Positions 43,060 through 55,421 are shown, counted from the stretch's first letter. The stretch is 64,000 nt of DNA from Pictodentalium vernedei (GCA_031216915.1 CM062292.1:72894956-72958955), one strand, 5' to 3'. Translations and numbers: made by a program. The notes: a model not told the origin generated them from the letters alone.

Positions 43060-43890
43060 GGCTGGTCTTCCTTCCTACTTCTTGTGTTTCCTCTGTTTCT
43101 TCTTTGGAGGTGGAGGTGGAGGAGGCGATTCCTTGATTATTGGCGATGGAGGTTGTGGTATCATCCTTTCTTGTACTAGTGCGTATGCAAAAGCGACGTT
43201 GGCTTTTAGTTCTGCTAGCTCTTTATCCAAGGACTCTTTTGTTGGTGCTGGCTCTTCTTCTTCATCAGTGCCCATGATCTGGTTTTCCAGTTCGTGGGCA
43301 AGCTTGCTTATTTCTTCGTCTTCCGCCTCAGCGTGGGGGTCCAAGCTTGAGATGGAACTGGAGGTGGAGGCATTTGATGACTGGGTGGAGTCTGGTGCTG
43401 CTTTTTCTGTCTGGATGGGGGAGTGGACTTCCATTTCCTGTTCCTTCTCTTGCGGCTTTCTTCAGACTTACTTCTCCAGGCCTCCAGGCGCTTGGCGTCC
43501 GGCGCTTAGTGGATAGGCTTTTCTTCTTCCTCTTGCACTTGTCTTTTCAGGGTCCTCTGGGTGTGGACCAGTGCCCAGTTGGACTAAGGTACTACCACTC
43601 CCCAGAGAGGCCAATGGTCTAGCTGCTGGCTTCTTTGGTCTCCTTGTTGGAGCCATTCCATTTGGTATTAGAAAGTCCAATATCACCAGAAACATGGATG
43701 GTCCACTTTCTGGTGTTACCCACATTCAGACATGTTAGCATGTCAGATAGCTTCTGTGGTAGTTTCATTTTGCTGTGTTTAGTGGTGCTAACGGAGAATC
43801 CAGTTGAGTGACCGAACAGATCGACAGTCGAATCAATCGTCTGAATACCAATGTAACAAATTTGTAACAAACTCCCAATAAAAATCAACA
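43060..43890 (-). pseudogene. Unidentified coding-like block, frameshifted
   Basis: Three minus-strand frames in succession look protein-like. The first has KLPQKLSDMLTCLNVG and NTRKWTIHVSGDIGLSNTKW (about 43780-43650). The second has GTGPHPEDPEKTSARGRRKA (about 43560). The third, 119 codons to a stop at 43075, is acidic (KLAHELENQIMGTDEEEEPA), then a helix with LDKELAELKANVAFAY, PPPPPPP and a basic end KKKQRKHKK. I do not recognise it. A decayed retroelement ORF1 or a retrocopy are both possible; frame breaks argue against a working gene. Confidence 0.4.
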
Positions 43891-44290
43891 GTGGATAAAG
43901 GAGTCACACCTCACAAAGTCTATTGAACGTACACGTGAAGATGATTACAAGTAATTAAAACCTATGACAGTCATGACAGGGGTATTAGCGACCAGTGACA
44001 CAATCAAACTACTACTTGTTACTGTTTAAAACTTCTTTTGTTCACCGACTCTCAGCAGCTTACTGTTTAACTTCAAATTAATAGTCGAACAGAATCACTT
44101 GGCAATGTGAATAACCTAACTCTACATTCATTTAACAGAGAAAAGTAGTTTTCAGACCTCTCTCTCAGTTTATGATCCTGGGATAAACTTCAGAAAAAAT
44201 TAACAATGGAGGTGGGTAGGGGGCGATGAAAGTCATGTTGTGTGGTAATTTCTTGGTTTTTATTTTTTTATTTTTTTATTTTTTTTGGGG

Positions 44291-44315
44291 TGGGGGGGGG
44301 GGGGGGGGGGGGGGT
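44291..44315 (+). repeat. G-run
   Basis: More than 20 G after TTTTTTGGGGTGGG. A further G-rich stretch (GGGGGTGGGTGGTGTGGGGG) is at about 44625-44648. Nothing else specific is seen in 43890-45680. Confidence 0.75.
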
Positions 44316-45685
44316 GGGTGGGATTTCCACATCACTGGTTGTGGCAATTCTTAATATTTCTGAATAAAATCTTAGGAGCCACACACAACCATTGAAAGAT
44401 GGCTAGCCCTTATGCTAATCTATTAAAACTTATATTTGTTGCACCCCACCTCCACACACAGTGATTTAGTGGTAATCAAACTAAAATGCATGTGATGAGC
44501 AACTTGATACGTGAGGTCTACGTTGATCTTGCAGGCTGTGTTTTGACTTTAAATTAAGTTAAAACAATTGCTGTATTCAACAATATTATGGTGAATTAAT
44601 AATTAAAATTGCTGATCTTTCTTTTTGGGGGTGGGTGGTGTGGGGGGTTATCGTTTGAAAATGTAATTATTCGATTCCAGTTAATGAAAGCGAACAGGAT
44701 GTCAATATATCACAAGTACTGATCCATACAAATTATAATGAGGGGTCCAAAACCTGGGTGATTTAATTCAAGCCTTTATTCGTTGATTCTCTGGCAAGTG
44801 ATAGCTCGCTTTGGGGGAAATAAGTAGTGTTTACAGTGGTATTAAAGGTTGGTGGGAGAGACCTAATTTTTCGGGGTGGGGAGGGGTGAATGTTGCCAAC
44901 AGCCGGTAAATAATAGAGATATGCCCAACCTGTTTATTCTTGGACCTTCCCCGGTTTATGTTGGTCATAATGTGTACCAGTAACAAGCCTCATCTTTTGT
45001 TTTTAAAACTTATTTCTATTAAATTTTAGCTTGCCATTATACACTTAGAGTACCAGTATTCCCATATTTATTTGCGTGAATGTGTCATTTACAATAACGT
45101 TTATCAAATTTTCACCTGGTGGGCTCATATTGTAATGAGTGCTGCCGACCCCTTGATAAAGTTTACCGTTCGCACGTTCATATTTTCCCACAGGTTTAAT
45201 AAAAACAGGAGAATGAATTTAAATGAACGGCATTAAACACAAACACAACCAATTAATGTTTTTTAAAGATACACATTTGTGCTGCGAATGCAAACCACCT
45301 TGGTTCCACGCAAAGATGTTGTACGAATTTTTTTTTTTTCAGTGTGCAGTGAGCATTGGTGCGATGTCACACATATTTGTGCCGGTGCCTCATTGGTTGG
45401 TAATAATTGATGGGCAGGAACACAGTCATGTCAGTGTGTCGAAAACAGAATAGCACTCTGCGGATTAAAATGTCGTATTATTGACACTCTTTAGACAACT
45501 AAGCCAGTCAAATTAATAATTTTCATTTGGTTATGCATTTTCAAACAAAATAGTTTTCTTTTGATTGATTCAAATCTTGCCTGTTCGACATTTAATTGGC
45601 GAGGTGTGATTTTTTTGTCAGGCCATACTGATAGCGTGGTTAATTGGTCACACTTGGTATTTTCCCAGTGCTATAGTAGCTTGGA

Positions 45686-46262
45686 AGTTGTTCTTAGGCA
45701 ATTCTTGGCTGCCTATGAACAGGGTTCGTACACCCTTGAGAAAAAAAAATTCCAGGACTTTCAACAACTTTTCCCAAACATCTTCCAGGACCTTTGTTTT
45801 GTTGACACAGTTTAATAATGGAAGACAGGTCACATTATCGGCGAGAATAAAAGCGGTCACCTGATTAGCAACGAATGTTGCATGAGAGCAGAGCTCTGAT
45901 TGGACAGTATTTGTGTTATGCAGGAAAAGCTATTTATATCATGCAAGCAGTCACATAATGGACCGAATAATACTGGAAATCCTGATGCACAATTAAGGAT
46001 GACGCTCAGTTTTTTTTATGATAAAATGCCAAATTTATGCACTATCAATCTACGCAATTACGCAAGTTATTACAGCAATTTTTTTAATAAACATGCTAGA
46101 TTATTGACACTACATATTTTTCAAGTACTTTCCAGGACTTTATTACTGGAGATATGATTTCGATTTTTTAATTCAAGCACTTTCAAGCACCTTCAAGGAC
46201 TTGTACAAACCCTGATGAAGGCAGACAAGACATTTCTATAGACAACTGCAAAACCACAGGTC
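45686..46262. mobile_element. Palindromic MITE remnant split by a hAT5-like insertion
   Basis: AAGTTGTTCTTAGGCAATTC and TTGGCTGCCTAT match the left arm of the perfect palindrome at 59879. After the insertion GGCAGACAAGACATTTCTAT and AGACAACTGCAAAACCACAG match its right side. Confidence 0.6.
45720..46214. mobile_element. hAT5-like MITE, 495 bp
   Basis: Ends CAGGGTTCGTACA and TGTACAAACCCTG, flanked by ATGAA at 45715-45719 and 46215-46219. Subterminal TTCCAGGACTTT / CAAGCACTTTCAAG repeats. A worn relative is at about 1378-1478. No transposase. Confidence 0.75.
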
Positions 46263-46384
46263 ATACACCATCAAAGTCTATCAAAAGTACATAAAAATCT
46301 TCATGTCTTTAATCATTAGGAAGCTAAAAGATGAAAAATATCAACATTGGTCAAGTTGACCATCGTCTTCAGGAGATAACTTAC

Positions 46385-46512
46385 CTTATATCTTCAAAAC
46401 CAGAAATAATTTCCATCCATTTAGATCCAAATGTAGTATTTGTTGATTTGCCATGTATATTTGAGGACTGTTCTTTGTCTTTATGACATACAATTTCTAA
46501 ATTCCACAAATC
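46385..46512 (-). CDS. MYCBPAP: MYCBPAP-like gene, internal exon
   Basis: 128 bp, acceptor TTTTTTCAG, donor GTAAGT. It starts on a codon boundary and ends with two bases (AG). Protein: DLWNLEIVCHKDKEQSSNIH, then GKSTNTTFGSKWMEIISGFE. Neither short ORF nor codon bias would have shown this exon; it is supported by splice sites and by exact phase fit to 48069-48160 upstream and 24477-24714 downstream. Residues such as SKWMEIISG fit a linker before the ASH-like region; no domain is recognised here. Confidence 0.75.
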
Positions 46513-46599
46513 CTGAAAAAATGAATTGGAATGATATATATAAAATTCATTTGTTTTTTTATTGATTTAATCCTTTATCTTACAACGATAACACAATAT

Positions 46600-47232
46600 T
46601 TTTTTTCTACATAATTAGCTCTTAACCGGCTAAAAATTTTCAAGATGTTTTTCATCAAATCTAGTCATGGCAGCTATCACTCGATTTGAGGAAAAATTCA
46701 CCTAAATTTAACACAAGGAATACTTGGCCAGTTTTTAAACTCGCTTGAGATATTATTGCAAAAGGCCTGTATGGCAAATATTAGTCAAATCAGAGAACGT
46801 TTATTCACGTTATTGCGCTAAGAAGCTCAAAATTTATAAAAATTGACTATTGAGGCCCACAACTCTGTAACAAAAAGTCAGACCAGATGAGTTTTCAAAC
46901 TCACTTGAGATATTATTGCAAAAGACCCATATGGTAAATATTAGTAAAATTGAAGAATGTTTATTCAAATTATAGTGTGAATGAGCTCAAAATTTGTAAA
47001 AATTGACTAATTAAGGCCCATAACTCTGTAACAAAATAACGACTGGCCCAATTTTCGAACTCGCTTAAGAATATTATTGTAAAAGGCCTGTACGGCAAAT
47101 ATTAGACAAATTGGAGAATGTTTGTTCAAGTTATTGTGCTAACAGTGTGAGGACACCCAGATCTCTGCCCGGATGCAACACCAACCATTGCCAAACCATA
47201 AGTCTCGGTCGTTGACACAACTCGACCAAAAA
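46600..47232 (+). mobile_element. HINE-like element remnant
   Basis: Three diverged units of about 155 bp (CTCGCTTGAGATATTATTGC, GGCCTGTATGGCAAATATTA, AATTTGTAAAAATTGACTA). It closes with CGGTCGTTGACACAACTCGA-CC and AAAAA, the 3' tail also seen at 16714. A similar remnant is at 61060-61640. Confidence 0.6.
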
Positions 47233-47879
47233 TGAATTGGATATCTCATATATAGCCTAATGTTATCACTGGAAACCAGAAGTGAATAGACAGACAGACA
47301 ATGTTATGTTATAATACGTAGCATTTTTCAAATGTGCATATAAAAAGGTTACATTTGATATTATAATGCTTCCAATAACTGTCCTGATGCCCCAAACCAA
47401 TATTTTGATTATCTTGGAAGCCTGCTTTATTTAAATGATCTGCTTCAAATATGGACATTCAATTTAAGTGAACATAACAAGAGAAAGACCAGACAGAAAT
47501 GAGGTTTTTCAAGTATATTGTGGAACAAAATTATTTAAAATATAAACATTGCAAAAAAAAAAAATAACAAATTTAACTTTTTGGCAGTGAAAAACTTAAA
47601 TTTCTTTTGTTACACATAAGCTGTTTCAACTGTGGCATTGAACTGTTTTTGCATATCCACCATTTCCAGGGGCTAAATTCTGACACGAATCTGCGAATCA
47701 ATTCATATAAAGATCCGCCCAAATCTCCAAGTATGCGAATCTTAGTAGAGTTGCGTCGAAAAAATACAATTTTGATTAGCTGTTCTATTCTTGAACATTT
47801 GTTACATTCTGTATTATGGCTATTTCATGACTGCAATACATGTATAAACTGAAGTTTATCCTGCTGGTGTACAAGTCAC

Positions 47880-48033
47880 ACTTTTTCCGTGTGACCCTTC
47901 ATTGACACAAGCTCAATGAACTTGTTCCAATGAGGGGTCACATCTGGTTTTGCTGAAAGTTTTAGAAAAATTTGAAAATGTAATATTTAAAATAATAAGT
48001 TATGATATCGTCTGCATTGGGTAAAGGGTCAAG
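47880..48033 (+). mobile_element. piggyBac-like hairpin MITE (type A), left part missing
   Basis: The stem GTGACCCTTCATTG / CCAATGAGGGGTCAC and the right arm TTTAAAATAATAAGTTATGA, then GCATTGGGTAAAGGG, are present; the left spacer and TIR are absent. It lies 35 bp from exon 48069-48160. Confidence 0.7.
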
Positions 48034-48068
48034 GAAAGTTATTACTCTAAAATCAGTGAGATACTTAC

Positions 48069-48160
48069 CGGTTTATGAACTGTTATTTTTCCTTGATTGC
48101 CGTTGCAATCTATACTTCCATCTCCTATGATTTCCTTCGTCTTATGGTAATTACGCGTAC
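48069..48160 (-). CDS. MYCBPAP: MYCBPAP-like gene, internal exon
   Basis: 92 bp, acceptor TTTTTGTAG, donor GTAAGT. The first two bases (GT) complete the G left by exon 57592-57674 (Gly). It ends after a full codon. Protein: TRNYHKTKEIIGDGSIDCNG, then NQGKITVHKP. No domain recognised. The assignment rests on splice borders, phase and the absence of stops in the one frame that links its neighbours. Confidence 0.75.
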
Positions 48161-48639
48161 CTACAAAAACACATAGCAGGCCTGAAAATAAGCAGACTGA
48201 GATCTGCAGAATGAGGTCCCTAGAGGGTGAATTTAGTTATGCATAGCAGGGTAGTATCACTAAATTTACCCTTAGTGAACCTTAATCCGTATCAAGGTCT
48301 CAGGCCTAAACAGAAAGAGGTGCGCAGAGGATAAATTGGCCCACTGTATGGGATAGCATCAGCAAATTCCTCCCTCTGGGGACCTCATTCTCCAAATGAC
48401 AGATGCTTATTTTCAGGCTTGCATAGTAGCATAAATACAATGTTAAGGTGTAATATTTGAGAAAAAATGTTTAAGCTGAAAACAAGCATTACTCAAGTCG
48501 GCACAATTTAAGAATGAAATCCCGCTAGAAACAAGACAGTCTAAGGACATCCATATCCATGTTATGTTATGATAGGAATAATTTCATTATCGACCTGGAC
48601 ATGTATTCATACCCAATAATGTCACTCACCAAATATCAT

Positions 48640-49700
48640 TTAATTTCTTTAATCACAACTGAAGATATCTTCCAAAAACCTGCAATTTAGGTAAATTCAA
48701 AGTCAACAAGGGATATAACTCGGGTGAAATTATTTGAATCAAAACTTCCTTTCCATATGCAGATGTACACTTGATACTTCGGACCAAGTTTCGTAAAAAT
48801 CCAATAAAAAATGTTGGAGGAGTTAAGTGGACAAGCCTTTGTGAGGGAAATTTTGCTATTTCCAAGGACTGTAACCACACAAAATTTGTTGCATCAAAAA
48901 TTTCTGATCACATGCACATCTACACTTGATACTGATACTTCAGTCCAAGTTTCATAAAAATCTACTGAAAACAGTAGGACTTAAGCAGACAAAGTTTGTA
49001 ATGGACGGACAGATGGACTAACACCATTTCAATACCCCTCTCCAGACTTTGTCGGCAGGGCATAAATTGTTTAATTTCTTTAATTGCAAATCAAGATATT
49101 TTCCAGAAAACCTGCAATTTTGGTAAATTCAAAATCAACAAGGGCTATAACTCTGAAAAAATTATTTGAATCGAAACCTTCTTTCCATATGTACATGTGC
49201 TCATCATACTCATACTGCACACCAAGTTTCGTAAAAATCCAAAAAAAAATGCAGGAGTTAAGCGGACAAGCATTTGTGAAGGAAATTTTGCTATTACCAA
49301 GGGCCATAACCATGTGAGATTTGTTGCATCAAAAATTCTTGACCACATGCACATCTACATTTGATACTGATACTTCAAACCAAATTTCGTAAAAATCCAA
49401 TAAAAAATGTATGAGGAGTTAAACGGACAAGCCTTTGTGATGGAAATTTTGTTATTTCCAAGGGCCAAAACCAAGCAAAATTTGTCGTATCGAAAATTCC
49501 TGACCACATGCACATCTACACTTGTTATTGATACTTCAGACCAAGTTTTGTAAAAATCCAATAAAAAATGTAGGAGTTAACCGGACAAGACTTTGTGATG
49601 GAAATTTTGACCAAGTTTCGTAAAAATCCACTGAAAACTAGGAGTTAGCCAGACAAAGTTTGTGATGGAAGGATGGACTCCATTTCAATATCCCCCTTCT
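48640..49700 (+). repeat. Two diverged copies of a GGACGGACAGATGG-type dispersed repeat
   Basis: Copies of about 430 bp share TTTAATTGCAAATCAAGATA-like starts, CCAAGTTTCGTAAAAATCCA (several times), CATGCACATCTACACTTGAT and an end such as CACCATTTCAATACCCC. 49790-49860 holds a HINE-like 5' tip (GAGAACTCACCTGACAAAG). Non-coding. Confidence 0.6.
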
Positions 49701-50647
49701 GATGATAATAACGCATTCTGAAGCTGTCAAAATACTTGGCACAACCTAGCTTATGCCTGTCACTGCAAAGTTTGTGCCTTTACTGTACTAGAGAACCAAA
49801 GGAACCTGAGAACTCACCTGACAAAGCTAACTGATTCTCTGACAATACTAACCGATTCTCAGATATTTAAAGATGTTCAAATAAAAAATAATAAGTCTCT
49901 CATTATCAAATATGAGAGGTAAAAATCTTAGGATTTGGGAAAAAATTTGTCTTAATGTATCCCTCTTACCAAACATGTTAGAATGAAAAAAATACTTCGT
50001 TTCTCTGACACTAACATCTTTAAAACAGATGAGGGAATTTTTAAAAAAATTTTCTGCTATTTTGCTGTGGATATTTTTCTTTTAAAATATAAAATACACA
50101 TAACAAACTTCTCCATCGATCTGCACACAAACTGAATTAACAACTTTCTAATGATTTCAGTCATGCCATCAAGATAATATCTGTCTGAAAGTAAGGTTTG
50201 GATTCTGAGAAATTGGGAACTACCATGTTTTCATTGCATTCTATTCTATTTGTAAGAATTTGTTCACACGCATCATTTACCATTCATATGTCTCAATGAA
50301 GAAATCCTCCATGTTCGAAAACAATCATAGGCCTGTGCAGTTACCAACAAATATATCTTTGTTAAATATGTGATTATCAAGACTGAGAAAATTCCCCTCA
50401 TTATAAGATCATATGCGACACCTGCCCTGCATAGAAAATGGAATTTAAATATCAGACACTTGTACCTGGTTTATTTGGCCCATCTGTCTACAAACAATGA
50501 AATATTAAAACTTAAAACTAACAGATAACTTATGTGCCCAGGACTTTCATTTGTCAAATGCAGCAGTGGATTACAGGTATACAAAATTTACTGCCTGCTT
50601 GAATTAGTTAAATTATTTCCAAGCCCTCCATAAGTTTGTTGGGAGCA

Positions 50648-50765
50648 GAGATGTTAACTCTCCTGGAATGCCCGTGAAAATCCCGAAATTTCAGTGTAGT
50701 TCCCGGCCTCCTGGATGGGAATCAGTTTGGACCAAAAATTCTGGAAAACAACAGTCAAATATTTC
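50648..50765 (+). mobile_element. Truncated CAGACATGTTAAC-family end
   Basis: CAGAGATGTTAACTCTCCTG, then GTGAAAATCCCGAAATTTCA and TTTGGACCAAAAATTC. Same as 18046-18190 with a few changes. No other end found. Confidence 0.55.
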
Positions 50766-50814
50766 TTTCCCATTGTAAAGAGTACTGATATTGTGGAAGG
50801 TTGAACAGTATGCA

Positions 50815-51106
50815 TTTATTTATTTATTGGTGTTTAAGGTCACATATTTCTGCACAATGGCTAATCATGACCACGACAGTTTTACGGGTGGAGGAAGCCG
50901 GAGTACCCGGAGAGAACCACCGAGCAACGGCGAGCAACTGTCAGCTCCCCAACATACTAACTCCACACAAGCAGGGTTAGCATTGGTTGAAGACAGGTGC
51001 ACCATCGACGTGCAGTACGCCTTAGTACACAGCGTCACCGTGCCCCCACGTGGGCAATGGGGGTGAAGTGCCTTGCCCAAGGACACAACGCGGTTGCCAC
51101 AAGGTT
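50815..51106 (+). repeat. SINE-like dispersed repeat fragment
   Basis: GGAGGAAGCCGGAGTACCCG, GAGAGAACCACCGAGCAACG and, near the end, GAAGTGCCTTGCCCAAGGAC. These phrases are familiar from short repeats of aquatic animals. I cannot name the family. It is joined directly to a LINE fragment at about 51107. Confidence 0.5.
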
Positions 51107-52672
51107 GAACAGTAAGGCATTACAATAATCCAAATGTGAAGTTACAAAGGCATGAACTAGGGTTTTTGTGGAGTCTTTGGTGAGGAACTGTCTTATCTGT
51201 TTAACTTTGTATAGACCCCTGAAAGCCTTATTGCACATATTTGTAACATGTCTGTCCATAGACATGATAGAAGAAGGCACCAAGATTACGTACACTGTTA
51301 CTTGCACTGATGGCAGAATCTCCTACCTTCACTGAATTGATGTCAACTTTAGTGAGTTGCTGTCGTGAACCAATTATTAGGAATTCAGTCTTATCATCAT
51401 TAATTTGTTTGAAACCATCCATGTGCGAATGTCCGAAATACATGATTCAATAGTTTCTAGAGCTTTAGTTTGATCCTTGATTGATGGTCGTAAAGAGAAA
51501 TAGACCTGTGTGTCATCAGCATAACCATGGACGTCAGACAGGTGAGATTCAATGATGGTGAACATTTTTGAAATATAGAATAGAAACAGAACAGGACCGA
51601 GGCAACTGCCCTGTGGGACTCCATGATGATAGCCAGCTAGCAGCTACACCATTAAGTCCAAAATCAGAATTCATTATCTCTAACAGAGTTTTGTGACCAA
51701 CAGTGTCAAAAGCAGCACTAAGGTCTGAAAGAACAAGCAATGTTACCCTTCCAAACTCCATATTAAGAAGGATGTCATTCTGAACCTTGAGTAATGCCGT
51801 TTCAGTCATGTGAAATTTTCTGAATCCAGACGTGTTGGCCAGTAATGGAGCATGCATATCACTATGTAACATTAGCTGGTCAATTGCGGCTTCTTCACAC
51901 AGCTTAGAGACAAACGGTAAGTTACTCACTGGTCAGAAACACAAGTTCTGCACCTTGTTTCTTCAGAAGAGGATTAACAATTGCTATTTTCCACGCATCA
52001 GGCACATAGCCTTCTAGCAGAGACATGTTGATCATTTTTGTGATTACAGGAGCCAAAGAGTCTACACATGATTTGACAATAGATGTTGGCAATGGGTCAA
52101 GTTGACATGAGGCATTTGAGGATTATTTTATTAATTTGGTTACCTCGTGAATTTCTAATGGTTGAAAAATTGAAAGCTCTTTTTCTGATGGTCTCTATTT
52201 GAGGTCAATTTTGTCCACATTTATGTTCTGAATTTTTTCCTGAATTAATTTTATTTTTTTTGATGAAGAATTCGCCAAATTGATCAGCTAGCTTTGATGG
52301 GTCATCGTGTGGTGGAAATGACACACTTTGTTTTTCTGTACACAGATTTTTAACGACTTTAAACAGTTTTTTACTGTCAAGATTACCAGATTCAACACAT
52401 ATTGTGTAGTAAGATTTTCTGGCATCTTTTAGTTTGTTGCAGAACTGATTACGAATAGTCTTATATACTGCTTCATCATTGTAAGATTTAGATCTTTCCC
52501 GCTCCTGCTTTCGATGATTTGCTTTCAGATTTCTCAGTTCACTGGTAAACCAGGGTATATTTGGGCGAATAATTAATGTTTTTGTTTTCAGAGGGGCATG
52601 CTCATCCAGTAGACAAGACAATGTGTTGTTGTATGATTTTGCCAGATCATCCAGGTTAGCACACTGAGAATT
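51107..52672 (-). pseudogene. CR1/L2-like LINE fragment (reverse transcriptase)
   Basis: Minus-strand frame fragments: HAPLKTKTLIIRPNIPWFTS and NLKANHRKQERERSKSYNDE (about 52600-52460), motif A region VLSDLSAAFDTVGHKTLL (about 51720), a broken QGSCLGP box near 51600, HGYADDTQVYFSL (motif C, about 51520), DKTEFLIIGSRQQL and SHLDYCNALLFNL (about 51130). These are the RT landmarks of jockey/CR1/L2 non-LTR elements. Several frameshifts; the endonuclease part and the 3' end are missing. Not functional. Confidence 0.85.
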
Positions 52673-52675
52673 ACA

Positions 52676-52792
52676 CTAATCTGATATGGTTTTGTTGAAA
52701 TTTTTGGAAAAATAATTCTTTTGGAACGACTTAATTTGGAAATTAACTTGGCAGATGTAGCAGACTTTGTAAGATAATAGGTTAACCCTAAA
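52676..52792. mobile_element. Fragment of a type A hairpin MITE
   Basis: CTGATATGGTTTTGTTGAAA and TTTTGGAACGACTTAATTT, then GGTTAACCC. Remnant at the edge of the LINE fragment. Confidence 0.45.
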
Positions 52793-53085
52793 AATATATA
52801 TAACAAAATATGCTTTATTTTTTGTCATGGACGTTTTTAGTGGAGAAAATAACTTGGAATAAATACTGTTTCACATCTGAAATCTACAAGTGTGCCAGGT
52901 ACTTTTTTTGTTACTTCTGAAGTGAAAAAACAGGTTTGATGCAGTTGTTTTGTGAGCAATCGGCATTGTCTAAGAATTGACATGTTTTTTTCACTCTGCC
53001 TTATTGTCAGCTAATTTTCGAATGGAGAGTTCAAGTACTTTGTGTTCTTGATTACATATTTCTTTTTCTTTTCTTTATTTACTAC

Positions 53086-53104
53086 CCCCCCCCCCCCCCC
53101 CCCC
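53086..53104 (+). repeat. C-run
   Basis: About 19 C in TACTACCCCC...CCACACCCCC. The surrounding 52800-53530 is AT-rich with nothing recognised. Confidence 0.7.
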
Positions 53105-53532
53105 ACACCCCCTACCTCATATTTATAAATAAATTGTAATTATATTTGACAATTGCTTGATTGTAGATTAGAATTAAGCAACATGGCCAACACAGTCTTA
53201 CTGGATTGAACAAAGGAAGAAGTAAGTGGATACATCGGCTTTCTATTAGTTTTGTAAATTACATCCAATAAAAAAGATCATGCATAGAAATATTTTGGGT
53301 CACTTTTGTTTAGAAGATAATAAGCACCTTTAGTGACCAAATAAACTAACTCTGTTGTGAGTGTGTCTAATGGAATAATATGTTTCTATAATAATAGCTA
53401 GTTTATAAATAGTAAAATTTACAATAATTCCTAACCTCTTATACTTATTAAGTTCAGGGCCGGAATACAAAACTGAAAATATATTGGAGGTAACCCAAGA
53501 TTCAAAGATTGGTGTGGAGTTATAAAGCAAGC

Positions 53533-53770
53533 TTAACTGGTTAAGTGCTAGAAGCCACTATCAAGGCTCTATTGAAAGGTGCTCGAAGCCACTTTAGTGG
53601 CTTTACACTGTATGCATTATCTTGATGCTTACTCAGCAGTAGAATATTTTTTGTCTAAAATTGTTTGGTTGCAATTTATTGGAGAGTGCCCACTGGCACT
53701 ATCCCATACATTGTAACAAAACAATTATTTATGAGCAAACTCTTGCTAAACTAAGGCTACTCTTGCTGGA
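53533..53770. mobile_element. Second copy of the TTAA-flanked GAGAGTGCC MITE
   Basis: TTAA-CTGGTTAAGTGCT, AGGCTCTATTGAAAGGTGCT, hairpin TTGGAGAGTGCC/GGCACTATCCCA, CTTGCTAAACTAAGGCT. Inverse of 3828-4108 and shows that copy's uninterrupted order. The right terminus is not clear. Sequence 53830-54070 is another dispersed repeat (GGGGCATAACTCTGGAAAAA, GACGCGGACGACGCAAGACG). Confidence 0.6.
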
Positions 53771-54883
53771 AGTGTAGTATCATTTACTTAGATGTGAGTC
53801 TTCCATGGAAGATGTGTGTCGCCTGCACTATATTTTAATATTTCAGACAGAATTCTAAGTGGAAAAGGGGCATAACTCTGGAAAAAATACAGTGGATCAA
53901 AAAATAAAATAGGAGGTGCACAATGCCATTATGTGATAAAGAATCACTGAAAGTTTCATCAAAATCCATTCATAGGTTAAAGAGGAGTGGCGGATAAGAG
54001 AAAGTGTGACGCGGACGACGCAAGACGACAAAAGTAATCCCTATATGTCGCTCCCCACTTCATAGGGCACACGACACAAAAAAATACCCATGTTTCAAAT
54101 CATCTTTAAAAAATAATTTGGCACTCGACCAGTCAACTAGCCAAACTAGTTTCGAAACCTGTTCTTCATAAGTGGTATAAAGCCAAAGGGTGTTGCTCAT
54201 TCCCTTTTATACTTTTTCCGTGACCACAGATTTCACCAAGTCATTGGGGTTATGGGCTGTCATCATGGTGGTTACCTGCCTTGTGGGGGCTGCCACATGT
54301 TTTTACTGGAATGGATCAGGACCTGGTAATGGTGCTGTTTCCACCATAGTATATTACTGATGAGTTAAACCATATGTAGGTACTTACCTGCAGGTTATTC
54401 CTGATCAGTGCATCGCTTGATGAGAGCTTCAGTGAAAGCAGAGTTTGTCGTGTCAAACAGACAGGCCACAAGTAGTCCATGTTTGATATTCCATGGCATG
54501 AGGTGAGTGTGTTTCCAGCCGGGTGACATCATAAAAGGATGCCATATTGACATTGTTGTGTGAACAGCCATGGATTACAAATGACTGAGTTGTTTACCCT
54601 TGTTATTATTTAGGATAGGCAACACTTCCAGGAAAGGGTTATTTTCTGGAAGCTAGGAATTTTCCCTAATATTGTTAGGAGATAAATCTTGCTGGCAGAG
54701 AGTTGATACAAGAGTTGGTTAAAAGGAGTTTAGCTGTGGTATCGGAACTTCAACAAGTGAAGTGCCTAGGGTATGATTACCACAAGCGTAGCTGTTGAAC
54801 TTTATTTGTACTGGATGATAACAAGTGTACATTCACAAATTAAGATCTAAAATGACAATGAACTGGGTTGTTCATATTTCATA

Positions 54884-55421
54884 CAGGGCTTATATTTCGT
54901 CTAAATTTGTGAGAATCCATTTGGATTCTCGTGATAATGGTTGCGAGAATCCATACCTACTATGAGTGTCCCATGATCCCATGATGCCACCATGGTTGAA
55001 CCACTGTTGTATACTGATAACACATGTTAACCTTTTACTCAACATACCTTTTTAATTTTTAAAACTAAATTTGATAATTTTTAAACAATTAATAATAAAT
55101 AAATGATAAAATAATTAAATGAATAATATTTACCAATAAAATCTTACAAATATGGCTGTCGTTGGAACCGGCTCAATGAGCCGGTTCCAATGACAGCCAT
55201 ATTTGTAAGATTTTATTGACAAAGTGTCAGGATATTTCAGGTCATGTTAGCCTTCTATTCGTTAATTTGTTTCCGCTGTGTTAGTTAAAGGGTTAAATTG
55301 ACTATTTTTCACATGAATCCTAGTAGAGGTGCAGCAAGAATCTACATGGATTCTCGCCGGTTTTATTGCGCGAATTTTTGTGCGAATCGATTCTCGGATT
55401 CTCGTCGAAATATAAGCCCTG
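54884..55421. mobile_element. hAT5-like MITE carrying a nested hairpin MITE
   Basis: Ends CAGGGCTTATATTTCGTC and GTCGAAATATAAGCCCTG, flanked by TCATA on both sides (54879-54883, 55422-55426). The inside repeats GAGAATCCAT / ATGGATTCTCG in both orientations. The type D MITE at 55027-55296 is inserted in it. Confidence 0.78.
55027..55296 (+). mobile_element. piggyBac-like hairpin MITE (core type D)
   Basis: TTAA-CCTTTTACTCAACATACC and GTGTTAGTTAAAGGG-TTAA. Centre: ATCTTACAAATATGGCTGTC, GTTGGAACCGGCTC and a perfect mirror. Different stem from types A-C, same size and outer logic. Confidence 0.8.

Larger units (their letters stand above)
24715..46384 (-). other. Intron of the MYCBPAP-like gene, about 21.7 kb
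   Basis: The junction is fixed by codon phase: the upstream exon ends with two bases of a codon and the downstream exon starts with one. It holds back-to-back HINE-like elements, hairpin MITEs, a foldback region and the intact DIRS element 2, whose ORFs run in the gene's own direction. 24873-26040 has only a small hairpin (AAGTCCTAGATTATCTAGGA, about 25430). Confidence 0.7.

Noticed and set aside
43082..43516. Plus-strand frame of 144 codons rich in Phe, Gly and Ser
   Set aside because: Shadow of the Pro/Glu/Ser-rich minus-strand block; low complexity.
46600..47232. Possible extra exon of the host gene
   Set aside because: The frame between exons 48069-48160 and 46385-46512 is already closed by matching phases, and this stretch is repeat units.
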